This document shows, piece after piece, positions 53,397-61,238 of a stretch of 64,000 bases of DNA (positions within the stretch are counted from its first letter, which is position 1; each line of letters begins with the position of its first letter). Under the pieces are notes generated by a model. That model was not told where the DNA came from. It did not search any database and saw nothing but the letters and a program-made list of their open reading frames with translations. Location: NCBI GenBank assembly GCA_045534575.1, contig JAZSJZ010000007.1:142971-206970 (forward strand). The letters are read 5' to 3'. The position numbers were made by a program, and so were the translations under genes. Source of the DNA: UBA4636 sp045534575. GTDB taxonomy: Bacteria; Bacillota; Clostridia; Christensenellales; Borkfalkiaceae.

Positions 53397-54011
53397 TTAC
53401 AACTTTAAGTCGATATATTTTTGTTGTAATGAAAGTCGTGTTCGCCAAACGGTTGATAGCGAAAGTGATAATAATCTTGATATTTCGCATATCCCTTTGC
53501 CTTGTAGATAGTAGCCTAAAACCTTAGTTTGCCTTTGGGTTAAGTCCATTGCAGAAACAATCTTTTCAACCTTCTCAGCGTCTTTTTCGGCGTTATTTTC
53601 ACTAAACGGTTCCACTTTTACGATAACGTTATTTCTTGAAATTTTGCACTCGTATTTTTCGGGTAAAAATAACCTTTTGTAAAGATAATTGCTAATCTTA
53701 GTCGTGCAAGCGTGGATAATCGTTACTTGCTTTTTTCTTGCACCTTCTACCATATCGTAAAGCCTTTTGTCTAAATGCTCGCATAAGAAACAAATTGCTA
53801 TTTGTGCTAAGTCGTAACCGTCAGAAAATGGTCGTTTGTAATTGTTTTTATAATGAATATCACGAATTAAGTTATAGTATAAACCGTCAAGCTTTTTGTT
53901 ATCCCTATAAGCCATTAAACGCTTCAAAGCATAAACTGCAATATTTTCACCAATCTCAACAACATTGTCGAGGGTTATAACCTTGTTCTTAGAATAATCA
54001 ATCTTTTTCAT
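53397..54011 (-). CDS. Helical protein with sigma-like C-terminal helix-turn-helix
   Basis: 204 residues, not recognised by name. The C-terminal 45 residues form a sigma-region-4/LuxR-like helix-turn-helix: LTQRQTKVLGYYLQGKGICE then ISRLLSLSLSTVWRTRL. The N-terminal 140 residues are helical and contain IIHACTTKISNYLYKRLF. It looks like a regulatory protein common on clostridial mobile elements. A decayed copy of its C-terminus lies at 61042-61135, outside the island. It overlaps the 89-residue gene by 4 bases (ATGA). Confidence 0.7.
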   Translation of the reverse strand: MKKIDYSKNKVITLDNVVEIGENIAVYALKRLMAYRDNKKLDGLYYNLIRDIHYKNNYKRPFSDGYDLAQIAICFLCEHLDKRLYDMVEGARKKQVTIIHACTTKISNYLYKRLFLPEKYECKISRNNVIVKVEPFSENNAEKDAEKVEKIVSAMDLTQRQTKVLGYYLQGKGICEISRLLSLSLSTVWRTRLSLQQKYIDLKL

Positions 54012-54277
54012 ACTAACTTATACCAAATGCTGTAATTAAGTTGAACGTCGTTTCCGTCAATTTCAACAAACTCGTAATATTCGCCCGAATATTCGTTTGG
54101 TCTATCCGCTATTTCGTGACAATTCTTAATGCAATCTTCATAAATGCGAACGTAAGGTTTTCCTGCTTTGCTAAGCGATGCCGTTATCAAGTCTTCGTTA
54201 GAGATATAACCCATACCCGAAACGGCTGTAACGTTAGTTTTACTTAATCTTTTAACTGAATAAATTACTTTTTTCAT
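54008..54277 (-). CDS. Short unknown protein of the island
   Basis: 89 residues from the ATG at 54277. The frame opens three codons earlier at a TTG, but that TTG lies one base from the AGGAGG ribosome binding site; the ATG has a more usable distance of 10 bases. Sequence features: KKVIYSVKRLSKTNVTAVSG, and PNEYSGEYYEFVEIDGND near the end. No known domain is recognised. It is coupled to the following helix-turn-helix gene. Confidence 0.6.
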   Translation of the reverse strand: MKKVIYSVKRLSKTNVTAVSGMGYISNEDLITASLSKAGKPYVRIYEDCIKNCHEIADRPNEYSGEYYEFVEIDGNDVQLNYSIWYKLV

Positions 54278-54329
54278 AAACTTCAATCCTCCTAATTTTT
54301 TTATAAAAGATTTCGACGGGGCAAAAACG

Positions 54330-54505
54330 GCATAGGTCGGTGGCTCGCTCTCAGTTCTAAAGACATAGTGGAAAAATCAACCCAAAGGAAAAAGTTTTTC
54401 TAAAAAGCAAAAAAGCCAAGCAGAAAAATCTACTTGACTTGTTTTTTTATTAAGTTGTAATTTGAAAAAGTTTAGGACGACGTTTGATTTTTCCGAGACC
54501 TATGC
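54330..54505. ncRNA. Candidate structured RNA
   Basis: 176 bases without a gene, with nested perfect inverted repeats. GCATAGGTC (54330) pairs with GACCTATGC (54497), and GGAAAAATCAA (54370) with TTGATTTTTCC (54484). A central imperfect 12-bp hairpin lies at 54408-54435, flanked by A and T runs that could also terminate transcription. The strand is undetermined. Confidence 0.35.
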
Positions 54506-54567
54506 AAAAATAGCCCAAGAGAAATCTAAAAAAATTAGGACTGCATAAACAAAAATGTCATAAAGTA

Positions 54568-54596
54568 TTGACATTTGGTATAACATATAATATAAT
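54568..54596 (+). promoter_or_regulatory. Promoter and operator of HTH-DUF3990 pair
   Basis: TTGACA, 17-base spacer, TATAAT: full consensus. TATAACAT (54579) and its complement ATGTTATA (54611) flank the -10 box. The half-site resembles the XRE operator at 44081-44106. Confidence 0.75.
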
Positions 54597-54632
54597 GTAA
54601 ATGATATCAAATGTTATATTTTAGAGGTTCTT

Positions 54633-55499
54633 ATGGTTGAATTAATAAAATTTATTAGAAATAGCGTGGAAATGAGTCAACAAGAATTTGCTGACGAGTT
54701 TCGCATAGCTTTTGCTACGGTTAATCGTTGGGAAAACGGGAAAACTACGCCTCCCCCATCAGCACAAAAGGCTATATATCAATTTTGTATTGAACATAAC
54801 GTAGATATAGCGAGCTTTGTGATTGATAGTCTTACAAAAGAAAAAAAGGAAATAGAAGCAAAAAATCCAAATATAGAAGTATTTTTTCACGGTTCAAAAT
54901 CGGGTATTGAGGGAGATATTGCGCCAATTAGTAGATCTCAATGCGACTTTGGTAGAGGTTTCTATATGGGAACGGAAGTTTTGCAACCATTAACTCTAAT
55001 TTGCAACTATGATAAGCCTATATTATACTTTACCGCCATTGATAAGACGGATTTACAAGTGCTACAATTGCCGACGGATATATCGTGGGCGTTTGTCGTT
55101 GCGTATAATCGTGGTAAGTTAGAAAGAGTAAAAGAAAGAAAAATTTACAATAAATATGCAAATTTTGCCAAGGAGCGAGATTTGATTATTGGCGACATAG
55201 CCGATGATAGAATGTTTTTTGTTTTAGATAATTTTTTTGAAGGAAATATTACGGATAAAGGTTTGGTTGAGTGTTTGTCTACCCTACGTTTAGGCAAACA
55301 ATACGTTGCCATATCCCCTAAAGCTTGCCAAAAAATCACAATTTTAAAGCAATATGAGTTGAGTCAATTAGAATTAATGGCTTTAAAAGATATTAGCGAC
55401 AAAAAAAGAAGGCAAGGAATAGAAAATGCAAATGAAATATGCAAACAATATCGTAGAGAAGGCAAATTCTTTGACGAGTTGTTGGAGGAGGACGAATGA
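54633..55499 (+). CDS. HTH-DUF3990 protein (ADP-ribosyltransferase-like toxin)
   Basis: 288 residues. Residues 1-60 are an XRE-type helix-turn-helix (MSQQEFADEFRIAFATVNRW then ENGKTTPP). From about residue 80 the DUF3990 domain begins with the signature FFHGSKSGIEGDIAP and SRSQCDFGRGFYMGT; this fold is related to ADP-ribosyltransferases. The C-terminal 50 residues are helical and charged. The next gene overlaps by 4 bases (ATGA), and the pair has its own autoregulated-looking promoter, as toxin-antitoxin modules do. A stabilising or defence role for the island is inferred. Confidence 0.8.
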   Translation: MVELIKFIRNSVEMSQQEFADEFRIAFATVNRWENGKTTPPPSAQKAIYQFCIEHNVDIASFVIDSLTKEKKEIEAKNPNIEVFFHGSKSGIEGDIAPISRSQCDFGRGFYMGTEVLQPLTLICNYDKPILYFTAIDKTDLQVLQLPTDISWAFVVAYNRGKLERVKERKIYNKYANFAKERDLIIGDIADDRMFFVLDNFFEGNITDKGLVECLSTLRLGKQYVAISPKACQKITILKQYELSQLELMALKDISDKKRRQGIENANEICKQYRREGKFFDELLEEDE

Positions 55500-56281
55500 A
55501 TCTAATATCACATAAACTGTGTTCAATTCAAGGCCGATTATTTGAACTATCGGTCAAGTATGGATTTGAAAGCAATAATTTCGTAAAAGTTTATATGAAT
55601 TCTGACGTTGCGGATAAATTTAATTCCGCTTACGACCGTTCTCAATGGATGGGAGAAGAATATTTGCTTGACGAATTAGTTAATACACATAGATTAATAA
55701 AAGGCAAAACTTATTCTTTAGACGTTATGTTTTGGATGGGATATACCTACGCTTATTGGGCTATTAATTACGTTGAGGCTTGTTCTAAAATCGTGAAAAT
55801 TGCCGACGCCCAAAAGATGGCAAAAAATTACGCCGGATTGCACACAATAAGCGTTGAGTTAGCCGTGCAAGACTTAATTATGCAACATTTATCGAAAGAA
55901 AATAACGGCGCTAAGGTAAAGGAAGAAGTTTATAAAAAGGTTTTAAAAGATATTGCTAATTCAAGACATGGAATAACCGATTACGAAAAATTTGTAAATG
56001 AGCTTAAAATCGATCTTGCATTTGCCTTAAAAAACGAGGCAATTAAAAAAGAATATCAACGACAACTTGCGATTAATAGAAGCAACCTAATAAGAAGAGA
56101 ACACATTAACTTAATAAATTACGTTTTAGATTTAATAGCAAGTTCAAATCTTCATTATAGGGAAAAAGTCGACTATTCATACGTTGTAAATAATATAGCA
56201 AGAAAAGCTATTCGCCGTGGTTTTACAGACGGAGAATTTATGTTTTTAGATTCCCTCGTAACGAAATTGTTGAATAAATAA
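55496..56281 (+). CDS. Helical partner protein of HTH-DUF3990
   Basis: 261 residues, not confidently named. The first 110 residues (SVKYGFESNNFVKVYMNSDV then ADKFNSAYDRSQWMGEEYLL) resemble the DUF3791-like partners that commonly accompany DUF3990 genes. The rest is helical and Lys/Arg-rich (RRGFTDGEFMFLDSLVTKLL near the end). Translational coupling to the DUF3990 gene suggests it is the antitoxin or a complex subunit. It is the last gene before attR. Confidence 0.65.
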   Translation: MNLISHKLCSIQGRLFELSVKYGFESNNFVKVYMNSDVADKFNSAYDRSQWMGEEYLLDELVNTHRLIKGKTYSLDVMFWMGYTYAYWAINYVEACSKIVKIADAQKMAKNYAGLHTISVELAVQDLIMQHLSKENNGAKVKEEVYKKVLKDIANSRHGITDYEKFVNELKIDLAFALKNEAIKKEYQRQLAINRSNLIRREHINLINYVLDLIASSNLHYREKVDYSYVVNNIARKAIRRGFTDGEFMFLDSLVTKLLNK

Positions 56282-56315
56282 AAGATTTAAAATTTATTGT
56301 GTAATTTGATTAAAT

Positions 56316-56361
56316 GGGAACATTTTGGGAATTATATTTAGATTGGGAATTCCCAGGGAAT
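56316..56361 (+). promoter_or_regulatory. Possible integrase arm-binding sites, right
   Basis: GGGAAC-N5-GGGAAT (56316-56332) and GGGAAT-N5-GGGAAT (56345-56361), the same 11-bp spacing as the left-arm pair at 41683-41699, 106-151 bases inside attR. Confidence 0.5.
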
Positions 56362-56466
56362 TTCATTTGAAATAGAAGACGAATTTAGAATTGAAGGCGT
56401 TAAAAATTCCGCATAAATACTGCGATTTTGATGATAGTAAAATTTGAGCAAAAATTTTTATACAAG

Positions 56467-56511
56467 CTCTGACTCCGTCACTCGGGGGTTCGAATCCCTC
56501 TACCCCAGCCA
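56467..56511 (+). repeat. attR: 45-bp copy of the tRNA-Gln 3' half
   Basis: Exact copy of 41559-41603. It lacks the 5' acceptor, D arm and half of the anticodon arm, so it is a boundary scar and not a second tRNA gene. Confidence 0.95.
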
Positions 56512-56512
56512 G

Positions 56513-56544
56513 AAAAAACGACAGGTTTCAACCTGTCGTTTTTT
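56513..56544 (+). terminator. Displaced native terminator of tRNA-Gln
   Basis: AAAAAACGACAGGTT / AACCTGTCGTTTTTT perfect 15-bp stem with a 2-base turn, one base after attR. It would follow the tRNA in the uninterrupted chromosome. Confidence 0.85.
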
Positions 56545-56607
56545 ACTTCTTCACTTTTCACTCTTCACTTATTTATTAGGCAATAGTTCATTGCTCTTCC
56601 TGTTTTC

Positions 56608-57258
56608 CTACCAACTTATATGTACACGCTTTTTTTCATCATCCCTTATAGTAGGATTAAAATTTATTTTATCAAAGCAAATATCATAACGATGAAAAAA
56701 TTCTTGTAATACAAATTCTATAAAACGATCAATTCCCCAATTTGCCGTTATTGGTATGCGACAGTTTTCTATGTTCGAAATCGTTAAATGCGAAACAGGG
56801 TGATCTTTTTTTTGTTCATTTGCATTGTAATCAATTCTTAATAATATTGGAAAACTAAGTTGATTTTTTTCTTCATCATTTGACTGATAGTACTCCCAAG
56901 AATCCTCAGTATCCTTAATAGTTGCTAGATTATCAAAAATTTTTATAAATACCATTCGCTGTTTTATAATATTTTTTCCTTCAATTATGCATTCAAACAG
57001 CAAAATACTACCATCAGCAAACTCTATATTAAATTGATTATCTTGATATAAGTAACTGTATAAATCTGTAGCAGAAATCGTAGAATCATATAAATATTTT
57101 GATTTTTCATTTTTTGAGCAATATTCTATAATTTTTTTATGACCAGAATTTTTTTCGGAAAGTTCATTATACCTTCTTATAAGTTTATTATCGCACAGTA
57201 CCCTTATAATTTTTTTATAGTTTGCGATTATTTCATTGGCAAAACTAGTCCTCGCCAT
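56608..57258 (-). CDS. DUF2290 domain protein
   Basis: 216 residues. The segment HPVSHLTISNIENCRIPITA followed by a FIEFVLQEFFHRYD helix matches what I recall of DUF2290. No catalytic function is established for this family, which tends to occur next to helicases in defence-type gene neighbourhoods. Its start overlaps the helicase stop by 14 bases, so the two products are probably made together and may form a complex. It is AT-richer in appearance and uses more rare codons than the nearby ABC transporter genes. Confidence 0.7.
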   Translation of the reverse strand: MARTSFANEIIANYKKIIRVLCDNKLIRRYNELSEKNSGHKKIIEYCSKNEKSKYLYDSTISATDLYSYLYQDNQFNIEFADGSILLFECIIEGKNIIKQRMVFIKIFDNLATIKDTEDSWEYYQSNDEEKNQLSFPILLRIDYNANEQKKDHPVSHLTISNIENCRIPITANWGIDRFIEFVLQEFFHRYDICFDKINFNPTIRDDEKKRVHISW

Positions 57259-59323
57259 CCTGAGGTTCTCCTAAAAGTAACTTAATTAATTCATCTTTTG
57301 TGTGTACGTCAAATAAGTCTTGTGCAACCATTAAAGGATCCCGTTTGTTTTCCGAAAGTAATTTTTTTATAGTATCACGAGTCAATTGGAGTGCATCAGA
57401 TTCGGTTTTTGTTATATCGTTACTATATGTCTTAATTTTTTTCAATTCTTCTTTTGTCGGGTATGGAGAAAAAACAAGTTTATATTGTTTTTCTTTAACT
57501 GTTTCATACTCATTGATTAATGGTTGCATAGCATCGCCACATCCAATAACTTCAACCCAACCTTTGCTTCTTGTCATGGCCGTAAAAAGAGCATTTCGCA
57601 GTGTTACATTATCAATGGCACTTATAACTTTTTGAGCGTTTAATATATATACTACATATGTTTCATTTCCTTTCGCCCTAAAAATACTTGAATAAACAAC
57701 GGAATCATCTCTAAAGAAATCCTCGGGATTGCTTTTTCCTGCGTAATGATAAAAATTATTATCTATGGATTGCAATAACCTACAATTACTTTCCGCATTT
57801 AAAGTATCTAAGTCAATAATCATAATATCCTTAGGTAAAAGCTTATCTTTTTGAATATTTTTATTGATGCATGATATTAAATATGCGATTGAATCATCGA
57901 AGTTATCAAATTTATTAAAGGTTATAGGATCTTCATCTATTTTTAAAATGGTTGGGCTAGTGTCGTTTGATCTATACAACACAGCGTTTTTTCCATAGGC
58001 AAGTTCGCCTTCGCAATTATAACCAATTGAATCCCATACATCTAAAGTGCTGGGCATTTGTATAGGCAAGTTGCCCGTATATATTCCCATACCTAAAGCA
58101 TGGGCTGTTACAATTACTTTTCTTTGATTGCGATAACAAACGCGGAGCGGGGTTTCGTGAGAAACTTTTTTTCCAAACAACTTATTTGGTGTATCCATGG
58201 ACTCGCCTCCCAAATTTTGAAGTTCGTCATATGCGTACACTATTCTATCTTCTTTTACTACTTTTAGGCAAAGTTTAAAGAAGTTTTTCTTAAAATCTTG
58301 AGCTTCGTCAACCAAGATGCAATCGTATTCTTTTTTTAATGACTTAGAGGACTCCAAAACTCTTTCACAAAGTTTTTCATAAATATCTTTACTGGAGTGG
58401 AATAAACTTTTTGCTTGTCCGTAATTTAATGGTTGCAGTTCATTACGAAGACATATTTCATAATACAATCCATTTGCGGTAGCAGACCCCCACGCATGCA
58501 TTACACGGATTTTTTCCTCGTTAATAGACTCTCCATCGGATAATCGTTCGTAATAGTCTCGGATTAATTTTTCTAATTGGTTTTTTTGGCTACGAGTTGA
58601 ATAAGTGACTACAATATTCCAATCAGGGTAATCTAAATGAAGTTGCGCTGCTTTTCTCGCTAAAACAATAGTTTTTCCACTACCAGCCATACCTCTAATT
58701 CTTTGTATCCCTTTTACATCGGAAGTTATGGCACTAAATTGGTTGTCATCATAAGTTTCAATATAATCATTTATTTCATTTATAATAGCGCTCTTCGTAC
58801 CGTTGGCAACGATGCGCTTTTCTCTCTTTATTGTACCATAAGCCCCTTGTATAGCCGAATTTATTTTTCTTAATTTTGAAGCGTCCAATTCTTCTATATT
58901 TTTCTCGTTTTCATAAATAAATTCAATAAAATTTTCAACGGCATGGAAACAGTGATATTGATCGTTTTGCAAAGAAATGTTCTTATTACTTAAAGTTATA
59001 GGAAAAATATCGCAAATAAGCTTTCTTCCTACAACCGTAGAAGGGGTTTTTCTAAAGGTGGATTCAATTATATTGTAAATATTATCTTGATAATCTTCAA
59101 TTATAGCCTGCTCATCGTTGGAAAAATTACACACATATAATGCTCGATGCGTGATAATAGCATAATCGACTATGTACTTATCAGAATACTTTCCTCCTTT
59201 AAGAACAGGAAACCCTGCATATGTTTTGTAAACCCTAATTGAAGAAGCGAATAGCTCTTCTTCTAGATGATCAATTAAATTTCTTTTATTCTCGTCTATA
59301 TTTTGATTTAATATTATAGCCAT
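57245..59323 (-). CDS. Superfamily 1 DNA helicase with uncharacterised N-terminal domain
   Basis: 692 residues. Residues 1-200 are an N-terminal domain with KYIVDYAIITHRALYVCNFS, reminiscent of NERD/restriction-nuclease-like folds but without a clear catalytic set. The UvrD/DUF2075-type helicase core follows: motif I GMAGSGKTIVLAR, motif II CILVDEAQDF, motif III-like RIVYAYDELQNLGG, motif V IFRAKGNETYVVYI and motif VI NALFTAMTRSKGWVEV. The C-terminal 90 residues are helical. It is the third gene of the operon GIY-YIG, HNH, helicase, DUF2290. Probable role: processing of foreign DNA in a defence system. Confidence 0.82.
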   Translation of the reverse strand: MAIILNQNIDENKRNLIDHLEEELFASSIRVYKTYAGFPVLKGGKYSDKYIVDYAIITHRALYVCNFSNDEQAIIEDYQDNIYNIIESTFRKTPSTVVGRKLICDIFPITLSNKNISLQNDQYHCFHAVENFIEFIYENEKNIEELDASKLRKINSAIQGAYGTIKREKRIVANGTKSAIINEINDYIETYDDNQFSAITSDVKGIQRIRGMAGSGKTIVLARKAAQLHLDYPDWNIVVTYSTRSQKNQLEKLIRDYYERLSDGESINEEKIRVMHAWGSATANGLYYEICLRNELQPLNYGQAKSLFHSSKDIYEKLCERVLESSKSLKKEYDCILVDEAQDFKKNFFKLCLKVVKEDRIVYAYDELQNLGGESMDTPNKLFGKKVSHETPLRVCYRNQRKVIVTAHALGMGIYTGNLPIQMPSTLDVWDSIGYNCEGELAYGKNAVLYRSNDTSPTILKIDEDPITFNKFDNFDDSIAYLISCINKNIQKDKLLPKDIMIIDLDTLNAESNCRLLQSIDNNFYHYAGKSNPEDFFRDDSVVYSSIFRAKGNETYVVYILNAQKVISAIDNVTLRNALFTAMTRSKGWVEVIGCGDAMQPLINEYETVKEKQYKLVFSPYPTKEELKKIKTYSNDITKTESDALQLTRDTIKKLLSENKRDPLMVAQDLFDVHTKDELIKLLLGEPQDGED

Positions 59324-59362
59324 AATAACTCCTTTTAGTTAGTTGTGCCTTTCAACATGTCT

Positions 59363-60100
59363 TTATAAATGAATATTGTACATGAGCCTATCTTCACGAC
59401 CGTTGTCGTATAAAAAAGTTTTAAGTTCGTAATTAAAGACTGGTTTTGCTTTATGTATTATGCGGTGATGGTCGGGACAGACTATTATTACATTCTTTGC
59501 GTCGTTATTTGCTGTTAAGGAGAAAAGTTGAATATGATGCGCCTCACTTACGTCAACGCCATACATTTCAACCGCACGTGCACCACATATTTGACAACGA
59601 TATTCATACAGTCGTTTAAGCGATTGCTGAATTTTAGGGTCGAAGACGCGATTCTTGGATTCTTTTATCGTTTTAATGATGTGAGCGGTGCTGTCCTTAC
59701 CATTTATTATTGCCTCTAATTCGTCTTCAGTGCATCCGTGGATAATTTTTTGAGCCTGCTGTCTTTCATGCTCGTCAATAGCAATTACTTCATTATCAGT
59801 TAAAATAGTTTTAACTATTTTTGTCAGTTCCTCAAATGTATAGTGCTTTAAGCCGTTATGAAACGTTTCAACCATAGCGTTAGGTATTCTTTTATTGAAG
59901 CCGACACGGTGGCTACCTGTCAATGGGTCAAACTCATCACGACGCAACTTTATATAGTTATTATCTTTGCCAAATTTTAAGGATAAATCACCAAAAGCTT
60001 CGGTTAAAGTAAAATATCCAAGCGCACTCATTGCATCCCTATCAAATTTTGAAAAATAATATGCCAAAATTGTGGCTTTTCTATTATTATCGGTAAGCAC
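59363..60100 (-). CDS. HNH endonuclease
   Basis: 245 residues. The C-terminal HNH domain has YRCQICG with its CxxC pair, then VSEAHHIQLFS (catalytic His) and NVIIVCPDHHRIIH with the second zinc site and the last His. The N-terminal 150 residues are a helical domain with FSKFDRDAMSALGYFTLTEA and SHRVGFNKRIPNAMVETF, also found in HNH enzymes of restriction-like loci. It is 11 bases from the GIY-YIG gene and in the same operon. It probably cleaves DNA; specificity unknown. Confidence 0.85.
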   Translation of the reverse strand: MLTDNNRKATILAYYFSKFDRDAMSALGYFTLTEAFGDLSLKFGKDNNYIKLRRDEFDPLTGSHRVGFNKRIPNAMVETFHNGLKHYTFEELTKIVKTILTDNEVIAIDEHERQQAQKIIHGCTEDELEAIINGKDSTAHIIKTIKESKNRVFDPKIQQSLKRLYEYRCQICGARAVEMYGVDVSEAHHIQLFSLTANNDAKNVIIVCPDHHRIIHKAKPVFNYELKTFLYDNGREDRLMYNIHL

Positions 60101-60111
60101 TATGCGCCTCC

Positions 60112-60774
60112 TTAATTATCGTGTTTCGCTTGATATTCATTATAATATTCTTGCAAGTTCTTACCGTTGTATTTAAAGAATATCGGTCCAGCGATACCAG
60201 ACTTTTTTCCCGTAAGAATTTTTGCAAGCGTAGTCATATACATAATTTCGCCGTGGTATTCAATTTTACGGTCTTCAACCACCGTGCAAGTAATAGAACT
60301 ATCCTTAACATATTCCAAAACAGCACCCTTTGGTATATGGCACTTTTCAAAAGAAAACACTTCCCCACGCGTTATTTTTTCAATTTCTTCGGCAACAGTC
60401 TCGTCTTTTTTTTCGGCTGCGGTTGGTTTGATAAGTTTTAATTTGTCGGTGCAATTATGAATTTCAGCCATTGCTTGCAAAAGAGAAAAAGCTTCTTCTG
60501 GCGACATAGCGTAAAACTCTCTCACACGCTTTTTCCCGTTAAACGTTTCAATGGAGCGAAGGTAAGGATTAAGTTGGTCAATTATTCCGTGGACCTTTTT
60601 ATCGGAAAGCGTTGTTTCAACCTCATACGTCGCATACACTCTAAAAGCAAAAGGAATACACTCGCTACGATTTAATTGTTCCAATCGCTCTTCAATATCG
60701 GTTGCGTAGCCGATTTTTATATAATCTGGAAATGACGGATTCGTCAATATGTAAATATAACCGTGTTTTTTCAT
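60112..60774 (-). CDS. GIY-YIG nuclease (T5orf172/MUG113 type) with RAMA-like C-terminus
   Basis: 220 residues. The GIY-YIG core is YIYILTNPSFPDYIKIGYA (first and second motifs) followed by ERLEQLNRSECIPF. The C-terminal domain from about residue 140 (GAVLEYVKDSSITCTVVEDR then KIEYHGEIMYM) resembles the RAMA-like domains attached to restriction and modification enzymes. As first gene of the operon it has a promoter overlapped by a TGACA-N5-TGTCA palindrome. Likely a defence-associated DNA nuclease. Confidence 0.82.
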   Translation of the reverse strand: MKKHGYIYILTNPSFPDYIKIGYATDIEERLEQLNRSECIPFAFRVYATYEVETTLSDKKVHGIIDQLNPYLRSIETFNGKKRVREFYAMSPEEAFSLLQAMAEIHNCTDKLKLIKPTAAEKKDETVAEEIEKITRGEVFSFEKCHIPKGAVLEYVKDSSITCTVVEDRKIEYHGEIMYMTTLAKILTGKKSGIAGPIFFKYNGKNLQEYYNEYQAKHDN

Positions 60775-60793
60775 TGGTTTTTCTCCTATTTTT

Positions 60794-60824
60794 ATTTTAT
60801 CACATTTATGACAATATCTGTCAA
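60794..60824 (-). promoter_or_regulatory. Promoter with embedded operator of the nuclease-helicase operon
   Basis: Minus-strand TTGACA, 19-base spacer, TAAAAT with TGA before it. The perfect palindrome TGACA-N5-TGTCA (60809-60823) overlaps the -35 box. Confidence 0.55.
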
Positions 60825-61010
60825 AAGTATAAAAGTGTTTGTTTTTATTGTTTATACATTTAATTAAGTTAAAATATCAGTAGTGCTATTATACAATAAA
60901 TTTACATATTTTGCAATATTATAATAGAAAGTTGAACCAAGTTTATAGAAAGTTTAGTTTACTAACGCTGTTGTTATGGTGAAAAGCTAATGTTGTTTTT
61001 GCAAAAAATG

Positions 61011-61032
61011 GCGGTTAATCGGCTTATAGGCG
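61011..61032 (-). repeat. Interspersed TATAAG motif, copy 10
   Basis: Minus-strand CGCCTATAAGCCGATTAACC, next to the pseudogene scar. It is the first copy found after the accessory stretch. Confidence 0.65.
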
Positions 61033-61041
61033 TATATTTTG

Positions 61042-61135
61042 TTATATTTGCAATTTCAAGTCAGTGAATTTTTGTTGCAATTTAAGTCTTGTTCGGCAAG
61101 CGGTTGAAAGCGAAGTTTAGTTTGATAATGCCGAA
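61042..61135 (-). pseudogene. Remnant of a homologue of the island helix-turn-helix gene
   Basis: Minus-strand translation reads LSTACRTRLKLQQKFTDLKL then QI and a stop. This lines up with LSTVWRTRLSLQQKYIDLKL, the C-terminus of the 53397-54011 protein. An in-frame stop just upstream (SN, stop, TSLSTAC) and the loss of everything before it show decay. It is probably the trace of an earlier element at this place. Confidence 0.75.
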
Positions 61136-61160
61136 AAATGATAATAAAGAGCCAAAACAG

Positions 61161-61189
61161 TTGACTAAAAATCGTTTTCGTTGTAGTAT
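61161..61189 (+). promoter_or_regulatory. Promoter of amino-acid ABC transporter operon
   Basis: TTGACT, 17-base spacer, TAGTAT. Confidence 0.65.
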
Positions 61190-61238
61190 AACGCTATATA
61201 TTATAAATATATAAAATATTTCGAGGAGAAAAACGAAA

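Larger units (their letters stand above)
41559..56511. mobile_element. Integrated genomic island in tRNA-Gln (about 14.95 kb)
   Basis: Bounded by the perfect 45-bp repeat. Contents: tyrosine integrase next to attL and facing it, excisionase-like gene, hairpin cluster, XRE regulator, ASCH-PIN-GNAT-ASCH protein, ASCH protein, hsdM-hsdS-hsdR, two unknown genes, candidate structured RNA and an HTH-DUF3990 pair. No conjugation, relaxase, capsid or replication gene is recognisable, so it is either a satellite-like element mobilised by others or a defence island with its own integrase. The backbone interspersed motif was not found inside. Confidence 0.92.

Noticed and set aside
56467..56511. Second tRNA-Gln gene
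   Set aside because: Only the 3' 45 bases are present; acceptor 5' strand, D arm and half of the anticodon stem are missing. It is the attR scar.
41559..56511. Island as a complete prophage or conjugative element
   Set aside because: No capsid, terminase, relaxase, coupling protein or mating-pair genes are recognisable.
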